Assembly (NCBI GenBank): GCA_001303705.1 | Contig: LJUI01000087.1 | Location: forward strand, 1 to 14,349 | Length of the DNA stretch: 14,349 bases | Source: a candidate division TA06 bacterium SM23_40 | GTDB lineage: Bacteria > LJUI01 > SM1-40 | Direction: 5' to 3' | In this document: piece after piece, positions 1-5,091 of the stretch | Position numbering within the stretch: position 1 is the stretch's first letter | How the letters are laid out: each line of letters begins with the position of its first letter | Notes under the pieces: model-generated | Database searches by the model: none | What the model was told of the DNA's origin: nothing | The model's input: only the letters and a program-made list of their open reading frames with translations | Position numbers and translations under genes: made by a program

Positions 1-12
1 ATATTCGGGTAG

Positions 13-225
13 TCAGTCTGTTGTGTCACAGATTGCCCTCTCCTTTCTCGGCACCTTCGCCGACTCCACTTCCCGCCCAAGGGCGGCGGGAAGTAGGTTC
101 GACGTTAGTCTTGACTTGCGTATAGCTTGCTCATGGTCAGTCTTCCTTGCTCCTTCGCGGGCCCGCATCCTGCGGTACAGGGCGCGGGCGGTTGTGGTCG
201 CTAGTTCTTCGGTCTGAGTCGCCAT
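13..225 (-). CDS. Small leftward hypothetical protein (70 aa) with strong promoter
   Basis: Function unknown. The product is 70 aa, rich in Arg, Ala and Glu, predicted mostly helical, with no cysteines pairs, signal peptide or membrane segment. I chose the ATG at 225 because an AAGAAGG Shine-Dalgarno motif lies 8 nt upstream on the minus strand. A near-perfect sigma70 promoter at 266-294 points at it and would give a leader of about 35 nt. A TTG codon at 252 in the same frame would extend it by 9 residues but would sit almost on the transcription start. The gene faces away from the packaging operon, as early or regulatory phage genes often do; that role is only inferred. Codons 44-52 or so are encoded by a 10-bp perfect inverted repeat (68-94), which is odd for a coding region and is the main argument against the call. 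Confidence 0.5.
   Translation of the reverse strand: MATQTEELATTTARALYRRMRAREGARKTDHEQAIRKSRLTSNLLPAALGREVESAKVPRKERAICDTTD
68..94. repeat. 10-bp perfect inverted repeat
   Basis: ACTTCCCGCC at 68-77 is followed by a 7-nt loop and its exact complement GGCGGGAAGT at 85-94. No T-run follows on either strand, so it is not an ordinary intrinsic terminator. It lies inside the leftward 70-aa ORF. It could be an RNA hairpin, a protein-binding palindrome or simply coding sequence. Confidence 0.6.
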
Positions 226-265
226 GGGTCTCGCCTTCTTGCGTGGGTGCAATGTCTACAGCCAG

Positions 266-294
266 ATGATAGCACCCCGCGGCAGACGTGTCAA
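266..294 (-). promoter_or_regulatory. Sigma70-type promoter for the leftward gene
   Basis: Read on the minus strand, there is a perfect -35 TTGACA (294-289), a 17-bp spacer and a -10 TATCAT (271-266) that matches consensus at five of six positions. The expected transcription start is near 259, upstream of the ATG at 225. This is the best promoter in the window. It implies constitutive or repressor-controlled leftward transcription away from the terminase genes. Confidence 0.75.
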
Positions 295-369
295 CAGGGG
301 GGTGTGGACAAGGTCGAATTTTCTCCGTGCCAGCCCGAACGACCAAGCAAGACCTGTGGGGAAATCACC

Positions 370-385
370 GTGACGAATGGGTCAC
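370..385. promoter_or_regulatory. Operator-like palindrome GTGAC-N6-GTCAC
   Basis: GTGAC at 370-374 and GTCAC at 381-385 are separated by six bases. The dyad lies about 75 bp upstream of the -35 of the leftward promoter. Dyads of this size bind dimeric helix-turn-helix repressors in many phages, but no repressor gene is visible here, so the role is inferred. Confidence 0.3.
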
Positions 386-506
386 ACACACCCTTGTGAT
401 GCCTCAAAATTAGGCAGGCAGCTCGGTGTGAGCCGTGATGGGGGCCTACAAGCCAGCGACGAGCTCAACATTGATGGCTCGAGGTTGCGTTGGGCTGTTC
501 GTCTCG

Positions 507-521
507 TGACGCTGGGCGTCA
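507..521. promoter_or_regulatory. Short palindrome TGACGC-TGG-GCGTCA
   Basis: A six-base dyad with a 3-nt centre lies in the non-coding region between the leftward promoter and the dif-like site. It could be an operator or a small hairpin. There is no T-run after it, so it is not a terminator. Confidence 0.3.
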
Positions 522-616
522 GGTTGGGCGAGTTGGGGCAACGGCACCCAGATACAGTCAAGGGTGAATGCAGATAAGTAAGTAATTCCGCGGGCTTACG
601 TGATCGGCGGGTTTCT

Positions 617-644
617 ATTTAACATAATCGATCTTATCGGACGT
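617..644. other. dif-like XerC/XerD recombination site (candidate attachment or resolution site)
   Basis: The 28-bp layout matches a dif site read in reverse. ATTTAACATAA (617-627) is the exact complement of the 11-bp XerD arm TTATGTTAAAT known from E. coli dif. A 6-bp centre TCGATC (628-633) follows, then TTATCGGACGT (634-644), which keeps the inner ATAA of the XerC arm but differs further out, as XerC arms often do. The site is an AT-rich island in otherwise GC-rich, gene-free DNA. Known uses of such sites outside the chromosome terminus are integration of phages and islands that exploit host XerCD, and dimer resolution of plasmids. Either would fit here. No recombinase gene is in the window. 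Confidence 0.5.
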
Positions 645-670
645 ACGTGCCGGTGTGTCACTTCCCCAGG

Positions 671-700
671 GGGCGATTGGGCAATTGGGCGAATCGGCAT
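671..700. repeat. Four 8-bp iteron-like direct repeats
   Basis: The units GGGCGATT, GGGCAATT, GGGCGAAT and a degenerate CGGCAT-containing unit follow one another in phase from 671 to about 700. They begin 27 bp after the dif-like site and end at the C9 tract. Spaced short direct repeats are used as binding arrays by small terminases and by replication initiators; both are inferences here. Confidence 0.45.
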
Positions 701-701
701 A

Positions 702-807
702 CCCCCCCCCTCCCCCTGGGGTGGGGCAAGAGTCCCCTCTTCCCACCGGAATTCCAAAAGCGTGATTCCGGCACGAAAAGGGGGTGGATTGGGGGTCTTA
801 TGGGGGG
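702..807. repeat. Poly-C tract and clustered G-runs
   Basis: A C9 run (702-710) and C5 (712-716) are followed by G4 runs at 718-721 and 723-726. G5 at 780-784, G5 at 791-795 and G6 at 802-807 follow. The last three runs are close enough to contribute to a G-quadruplex if paired with nearby GG steps. The C and G blocks can also pair with each other as hairpins. No coding function is evident. Confidence 0.45.
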
Positions 808-908
808 TTTTTGTGCCTGGTATTCCGGAGCTGGTCTGCGGGCAGAGGACTTCTTCCCCGCATTCCCCTGGGGGAAAATCAGCGCGCGCGGGCTAAGAAG
901 CAGCCTCG

Positions 909-1370
909 CTACTGGGGTTTTGCCAGTCGCTCTAACGTCGCGCTGAGTGCTGCGGGTTCTTCCTCTACCCTGGCTGCGCAGGATGGGTTCCTGGGCAGCG
1001 CGCCGCGTCCGGGCGGTGTGTCCGGTCGGCGCTCCAGCGGGGGACTTTCGGCCCGTCGCTGGCCCGCGGGCAGCCGGGTGGCTTCAGCGTCCCGGCGTGT
1101 CTCTCGCATTTCTGCCGCTGAGCCGGCAGCGGAGCCGAGCATCGAGAGCTTCGGACTGCTCGAGCAGGGTTGCTCCTTCTCCCCCCTGGTTCCGGCGGGG
1201 GTTCCTGCGCCCTCGCGGTGGTTTTCCCCTGTCGTGCCAGGTGTGGAAGCGGCGTCCCGCGACAGGGGTTGGGGCTCATAGCCCCACCAGGCGATCTTCT
1301 GGATGAACTCGAGCAGATCCGGCGTTGTGTGTCGCTCTGCATAAGCTAGAAGCTCGTCCAGATAAGCCAC
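909..1370 (-). CDS. Doubtful leftward ORF (153 aa)
   Basis: The first 40 or so residues look like an ordinary folded, helical protein, with acidic, Leu-rich and Trp-Trp segments. The remaining 110 are Pro-, Ala-, Arg- and Glu-rich and would be disordered. The start is a GTG at 1370 with no good Shine-Dalgarno motif. A poor promoter (TTGCCA at 1405-1400, 16-bp spacer, TATTGG at 1383-1378) would put transcription almost at the GTG, giving a leaderless message. The DNA is much more GC-rich than the packaging genes (90 of 120 bases in 1021-1140), and long chance ORFs are common in such sequence. It lies divergently from the small terminase gene. I recognise no family. It may be a gene, the remnant of one, or chance. 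Confidence 0.35.
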   Translation of the reverse strand: MAYLDELLAYAERHTTPDLLEFIQKIAWWGYEPQPLSRDAASTPGTTGENHREGAGTPAGTRGEKEQPCSSSPKLSMLGSAAGSAAEMRETRRDAEATRLPAGQRRAESPPLERRPDTPPGRGALPRNPSCAARVEEEPAALSATLERLAKPQ

Positions 1371-1465
1371 GCACAGTCCAATACCATATTCTTGGTCTGT
1401 GGCAAGAAGCCCCTTTCTCTTGACTTTTGGGGCAAAGTTGGATACGGAGGGAGCAGAAGTCCCAC

Positions 1466-2269
1466 ATGGGGCATTTGGGGACCTTGGAGGGAAGGGCCAC
1501 GGAGTCCACCAAGCCCACAGGCCGCAAGAGGCAGCCGACCACTCGATTTGCCCGGGAGCGCGCGAGGAAGTATCTGGGCGCCAAGCGGGTCCGCGTAACG
1601 GCGGTAGAACGCGAAGCCTACGATCTTCGCGAGCAGGGTCTTACCTGGGCCGAGTGCGCAGCGCGTCTGGACAAGGATCAGCGCACGATCCAGCGCGCCT
1701 ACCAGCGTGCGTGCGTCAAGATTCCGAAGGAAGGCGAGCTTCAGATCCCGCCGCAGAGCATCATGGCGAGGGATCCGGAGAGATATGCGGAGCTGGTTGA
1801 CGAGCTCACGCGACCGGACGACGCCGATCAGACGCTCGACGATATCGCCAAACGCATGAACCTTCCGCAGGAGACGGTCTACAACGTCGCCAAGCGTCTT
1901 CGGTCGATCTACTTCCCCACGAACGTCGAGGTGCGAAAGGTCAAGCTCGAGCGCCTGAAGGATCTCTGGGGCATGCGTGCCGAGGAGGCGCTTCTTGCCA
2001 TCACGCCCGAGAAGCTGGAGAACGCAGGGCCACGAGATCTGGGAATCATCGCCGGCATCGCGACCGAGAAGCTTCTGCTCCTGCGCGGACTTCCCACTCA
2101 GATCGTCCGCAACGAGGCCGACAGGGGCAAGATCGAGATTCTCGCCCAGGCCTTCATCAAGGAGGCCGAGCGGCGGGGCTATCGGTTCGATGCCGATACA
2201 GCAACCGGCCGCGTGGACCTAGGCTACGTCAGCCGGCCGAAGCAGACGATTGACGTAGACCCGGGCTAG
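1466..2269 (+). CDS. Small terminase subunit-like DNA-binding protein
   Basis: This is probably TerS, which recognises the phage packaging site and hands the DNA to the large terminase. The product is 267 aa. Two helix-turn-helix-like regions are visible, at about residues 45-82 and 122-146. They are followed by a Leu-rich helical region (about 155-210) of the kind that forms TerS rings; it ends in an 'ATEKLLLLRG-PT' segment common in phage small terminases. Residues 20-42 are strongly basic. I chose ATG 1466, which has GGAGGGA at 1447-1453. A TTG at 1427 would add 13 residues but has no ribosome site. The stop lies 6 nt before the large terminase ATG, the usual TerS-TerL arrangement. Any promoter just upstream is weak (TTGACT at 1420-1425 with a poor -10). 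The call rests on position and fold features rather than on a decisive motif. Confidence 0.75.
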   Translation: MGHLGTLEGRATESTKPTGRKRQPTTRFARERARKYLGAKRVRVTAVEREAYDLREQGLTWAECAARLDKDQRTIQRAYQRACVKIPKEGELQIPPQSIMARDPERYAELVDELTRPDDADQTLDDIAKRMNLPQETVYNVAKRLRSIYFPTNVEVRKVKLERLKDLWGMRAEEALLAITPEKLENAGPRDLGIIAGIATEKLLLLRGLPTQIVRNEADRGKIEILAQAFIKEAERRGYRFDADTATGRVDLGYVSRPKQTIDVDPG

Positions 2270-2275
2270 GGAGCA

Positions 2276-4057
2276 ATGCTCGATAGGATCACGGAAGCCG
2301 GCTTCGATCTGGATTCGTTCGATCCGAGCGATCTGCAGAGCCTCGATCGAGACCAGTTTGCGAAGACCGGAGCCGCGATTCTCGAGCTCTACCGGGCCGA
2401 CCGTCAGGAGAACCAGCTTCGCTACTACAAGCCCGTGAGCCCTGCGGCGCGAAAGATTCACGAGGCGACCGAAACCATCATCGGCGTCGGGGGCGGCAAC
2501 GGCAGCTCCAAAACCGAGACGTGTATGGTGGAGCTGCTCATTCTCTCCACGGGCATCATTCCGGACTCGCTGAACGACGGAACGATCGATTGGAAAGCGA
2601 AATTCCGCGGACCCAGAAAGCAGCGAATCGTCGTAGAATCGCTGACGACAACGCTGCACACGATCATCCTTCCCAAGCTCAAGTGGTGGGTCTGGACGGG
2701 GCTAGGGGAGCCCGGAGGGCCGAAGGGGCACTGGGGCTGGCTGCCGAAATGGGCCTTGATCGATGGATCGTGGGACAAGAGCTGGAGCGAGAAGCTAAGG
2801 CTGCTGCGGTTTCTCTGCCGCAATCCGGACGATCCGGACGAAGTTCTGGGCGAGAGCACGATTCAGTTCATGGCCCACGGCCAGGAGCCGCAGGACTTCG
2901 CCTCCGGTGACTTCGACGAGGTGCTCCACGACGAGCCGCCGAGGCTCGCGATCTGGACCGAGAACGAGGCCCGGACCATGCGTGCGGACGGTCGCATGCT
3001 TCTTGCGATGACCTGGCCGGACGATCCTGCCATTCCGGTGGATTGGATTCATGACAAGATCTATGCACACGGAAGGGAGCCTGACAAGCGGGAAGACACG
3101 ATCTGGCTAGAGCTCTCGACATTCGACAATCCCCATCTGAATCAAGAATCAGTCAGATCGCAGGCCGAGCGCTGGGATTCGGTCACCCGGGCCGTGCGAT
3201 TCGAGGGCAAGCCGATCCGGTTCAGCAACCGGGTGCATCCGCTGTTCACCGATCGCGACGCTTGGTGGTGCTTCTCGTGCAAGAAGGACAGCTTCGTCGA
3301 GCTGCGTGAAGGCAAGTATCGCTGTGTCGAGTGCAACGGAACCAATGTCCAGCTCTACAATCACGTTGCCGCCTTCGACGTCGAGCCGACCTGGCCGACG
3401 GTCTATCTGCTGGACCCGCATCCGAGGAAGCCCCACATGATGCTCTGGGCACAGATTTCGCCGCAGGACGACGTATGGATTCAGAAGGAGCTCGAGCACG
3501 ACGGAGGTTGCGAGGAGGTATCCGAGCGTGTTATGATCATCGAAGAGGAGTTCGGATTCCAGGTAGCCAAGCGCTGGATGGATCCCAACATGGGCGCTTC
3601 CCCGGCCAATGCCCAGAGACGCGAGCAGACCTGGCAGGACGAGTTCTCGGATTCTGGCCTTCGCTGCGATCTGGCGGATGATTTCATGGGCGGACGCAAG
3701 CGAATCAACACCTATCTCGAGCCAGATCCGCGGACCTATGACGTAAGGATCCATGTTCACAGGGATCGCTGCCCCACGGTTGTCTCGCAGATGCTTCGCT
3801 ACTGCTGGGCCGATTACAAGCGAAGCACCGAACGGGATCAGCTTCAGAAGCCGAGGGACAAGTACGACGACTATCCGACGCTTTTGAAGTACCTGCTGAA
3901 CTCGAATCCGGAGTTCACGGTTTTGCGAACAGGCTCGCCCATCATTTCGCGTAGACGCGCGAACATTGAGGCAAGAAAGAATCCCAACAAAAACAGAGGA
4001 TCGGAATCATGGTCAAGAGAGCAATATTCACGGCGATATTCTACGGCGCATTGGTAG
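2276..4057 (+). CDS. terL: Terminase large subunit (ATPase-nuclease) with zinc-ribbon insertion
   Basis: This is the packaging motor: it hydrolyses ATP to drive DNA into the prohead through the portal and cuts the concatemer. The product is 593 aa. The ATPase domain shows a Walker A motif at 71-80 (VGGGNGSSKT), Walker B with the catalytic Glu at 213-220 (FDEVLHDE) and a coupling-type motif at 242-248. The nuclease domain has candidate metal-binding acids at D380 in LLDPHPR, D436 in RWMDPN and D531/D532 near the end. Between the domains, residues 332-353 carry CxxC-N14-CxxC, a zinc ribbon that standard large terminases lack. The gene follows TerS directly, with GGGAG overlapping the TerS stop codon. 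Its last 49 nt overlap the start of the next small gene. The basic, Asn/Ser-rich tail after residue 558 is probably flexible. Length and motif order fit the family well. Confidence 0.95.
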   Translation: MLDRITEAGFDLDSFDPSDLQSLDRDQFAKTGAAILELYRADRQENQLRYYKPVSPAARKIHEATETIIGVGGGNGSSKTETCMVELLILSTGIIPDSLNDGTIDWKAKFRGPRKQRIVVESLTTTLHTIILPKLKWWVWTGLGEPGGPKGHWGWLPKWALIDGSWDKSWSEKLRLLRFLCRNPDDPDEVLGESTIQFMAHGQEPQDFASGDFDEVLHDEPPRLAIWTENEARTMRADGRMLLAMTWPDDPAIPVDWIHDKIYAHGREPDKREDTIWLELSTFDNPHLNQESVRSQAERWDSVTRAVRFEGKPIRFSNRVHPLFTDRDAWWCFSCKKDSFVELREGKYRCVECNGTNVQLYNHVAAFDVEPTWPTVYLLDPHPRKPHMMLWAQISPQDDVWIQKELEHDGGCEEVSERVMIIEEEFGFQVAKRWMDPNMGASPANAQRREQTWQDEFSDSGLRCDLADDFMGGRKRINTYLEPDPRTYDVRIHVHRDRCPTVVSQMLRYCWADYKRSTERDQLQKPRDKYDDYPTLLKYLLNSNPEFTVLRTGSPIISRRRANIEARKNPNKNRGSESWSREQYSRRYSTAHW

Positions 4058-4212
4058 GCACCCTGGTTGGTGGCATATATGGTTTTTCGATTTCCGCAAG
4101 ATGCGATGGCTGGACGTGCTTCGGCCCTTGCGGAGGTCCTGGCCAGTGTCCCGGGTTTGGCTGCGTCTGCGTTGGCTACTCCACGGGCGTCGGGCGCTGC
4201 GTCAGCGAGTAG
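4009..4212 (+). CDS. Cysteine-rich single-pass membrane microprotein
   Basis: I do not recognise the family. The 67-aa product starts with a short basic N-terminus (MVKR), followed by one hydrophobic helix at about residues 5-28 and then a Gly/Cys-rich tail with seven cysteines (32, 37, 41, 47, 52, 54, 64). The positive-inside rule puts the N-terminus in the cytoplasm and the cysteine-rich part outside, where disulfides could form. AGAGGA lies about 10 nt before the ATG. The first 49 nt overlap the end of terL in another frame, so the start is well defined by context though unusual. The helix could also be read as an uncleaved or cleaved signal sequence. Possible roles, all inferred, are a lysis accessory, a superinfection-exclusion protein or a secreted peptide. 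A competing overlapping frame (3966-4226) lacks any coherent character. Confidence 0.65.
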   Translation: MVKRAIFTAIFYGALVGTLVGGIYGFSISARCDGWTCFGPCGGPGQCPGFGCVCVGYSTGVGRCVSE

Positions 4213-4227
4213 CTGAGAGAAGTTGAC

Positions 4228-4419
4228 ATGCCATACACACGGTTCAAGAGACGCGGGAAGCAGGTCGACGTCTACAAGGACGGCAAAGCGTTCACGAGCC
4301 ACTCGCCATCGAAAGCGAAGGCTCACAAGACGGCAGCGATGCGGGAGATGGCCGAGAAGGGAAAGCTCCGAGTCGCCAAGAAACGGAAGAGAAAGCCCCG
4401 CCGCACAAGAAGGAAATAA
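4228..4419 (+). CDS. Very basic small protein (63 aa)
   Basis: Twenty-five of 63 residues are Lys or Arg, with the last 15 or so almost all basic. No membrane segment or cysteine is present. Such composition suggests nucleic-acid binding or a virion-packaged histone-like peptide, but no family is recognised. A GAGAGAAG ribosome site precedes the ATG at 4228. The gene lies 15 nt after the microprotein stop and 5 nt before the next ATG, so it is part of the same operon. Confidence 0.75.
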   Translation: MPYTRFKRRGKQVDVYKDGKAFTSHSPSKAKAHKTAAMREMAEKGKLRVAKKRKRKPRRTRRK

Positions 4420-4424
4420 ACAAG

Positions 4425-4676
4425 ATGGCTATTACCGTTGTCTGTGATGGCGGCTGCGGAGCACAGACCGATAAGCTTGATAACTTTGAGCAGTTCGGAG
4501 CCATCAAGAAGGTCTGGTATTGCAGCAACTGCGCCGAGAAGATGAAGAAGCTCTACAGGACTCGAGATTCACTTCATTCGGATCATGCGGGGCTACTGAC
4601 CGATGCTCTGCTCTTTGAGATCGACAACTTCAAGAAGGAGTTGCCGAACGCGACGCTTCCTGATGCGCCCGAATAA
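4425..4676 (+). CDS. Small zinc-binding protein (83 aa)
   Basis: The N-terminal half has two cysteine pairs, C7/C11 and C33/C36, spaced like a small zinc ribbon. The C-terminal half is an amphipathic helical stretch rich in Leu, Lys and Asp. AAGGA lies about 10 nt before the ATG at 4425. The stop codon overlaps the start of the next gene by 14 nt. A zinc finger this small in a late operon could bind nucleic acid or protein. I recognise no named family. Confidence 0.75.
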   Translation: MAITVVCDGGCGAQTDKLDNFEQFGAIKKVWYCSNCAEKMKKLYRTRDSLHSDHAGLLTDALLFEIDNFKKELPNATLPDAPE

Positions 4677-5091
4677 GAAGAAAATAGGCTGCTGCACGCT
4701 ATGTGGAAAGGAGGTCTTTGAAATCCTTTCTCGATATCCCCAAGATCATCCGCTGGCCGGGGAGCCGCGAAAGCTGGGCAAACCGCTGGAAAGCGCTAGA
4801 CGAGTTGATCTGGTTCTGATTGGTGGATCGACGGCATCGGTTACGGTCTGCAGCTCCTGCGAGGTAAGTGACAAGACGCTTCCTAGACTGTGGAAGATAT
4901 GCTCGGATGCTAGCGGTCAAGAGATAACCGAGCCGGACAGGAGAGCCGCGAAGGGAATCAGGCAGTTGAAAGAAGAGCAGTATCATGCGGTCGTCGCTTC
5001 CGCGATTAGAATCGCTGCGGATCTTCCAATTTCCATTCTTTCAAACAGTAGCTGGAAGGAAATCTATGACATCGCCGCCCGTACCGGATAG
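4663..5091 (+). CDS. Zinc-ribbon hypothetical protein (142 aa)
   Basis: The start is the ATG at 4663, inside the end of the previous gene. An ATG at 4603 is in frame, but the extra 20 residues are an Arg/Ser-rich shadow of the upstream gene. Cysteines at 10, 11 and 14 near the N-terminus and a CSSC at 63-66 form a plausible zinc ribbon with about 48 residues between the pairs. The C-terminal third is helical. The stop overlaps the portal start by 26 nt, implying translational coupling to the portal gene. No function is recognised. Confidence 0.7.
   Translation: MRPNKKKIGCCTLCGKEVFEILSRYPQDHPLAGEPRKLGKPLESARRVDLVLIGGSTASVTVCSSCEVSDKTLPRLWKICSDASGQEITEPDRRAAKGIRQLKEEQYHAVVASAIRIAADLPISILSNSSWKEIYDIAARTG

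Larger units (their letters stand above)
295..908. other. Non-coding control-like region
   Basis: I see no convincing gene in these 614 bases. Open frames here have no ribosome binding site and read as low-complexity Pro/Gly/Arg strings. The stretch instead holds two short palindromes (370-385 and 507-521), a dif-like Xer site (617-644), four 8-bp direct repeats (671-700), a C9 tract (702-710), G-runs at 718-726 and 780-807, the repeated heptamer CCGGAAT/ATTCCGG (746-752, 765-771, 822-828), and a TTCCCC-tg-GGGGAA hairpin (863-876). Such clustering is typical of a phage control region, such as an attachment, packaging-start or replication-control region. Which of these it is cannot be decided from the sequence alone. 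Confidence 0.6.

Noticed and set aside
90-110. GGTTCGA-like T-loop suggesting a tRNA
   Set aside because: No T-stem, acceptor stem or anticodon arm can be folded around it; no tRNA was found anywhere in the window.
137-346. Minus-strand 69-aa frame
   Set aside because: It runs straight through the sigma70 promoter at 266-294 and overlaps the better-supported gene at 13-225 in another frame.
377-577. Plus-strand 66-aa frame before the dif-like site
   Set aside because: No Shine-Dalgarno motif and no recognisable character. It also contains the 507-521 palindrome and is surrounded by non-coding signals.
784-1281. Plus-strand 165-aa open frame in the GC-rich segment
   Set aside because: It is low-complexity Ser/Arg/Gly/Pro text with no ribosome site and competes with a slightly better minus-strand frame. 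GC-rich DNA keeps frames open by chance.
1420-1446. Promoter for the terminase operon (TTGACT with GATACG)
   Set aside because: The spacer is only 15 bp and the -10 is poor. The operon promoter may lie elsewhere in 300-1400 or upstream of the window.
1427-1465. TTG start extending the small terminase by 13 residues
   Set aside because: GGAGGGA at 1447-1453 lies inside that extension and points to the ATG at 1466.
3149-3760. Minus-strand 203-aa frame antisense to terL
   Set aside because: The forward frame has intact terminase motifs across the same bases, so this is a codon-bias shadow.
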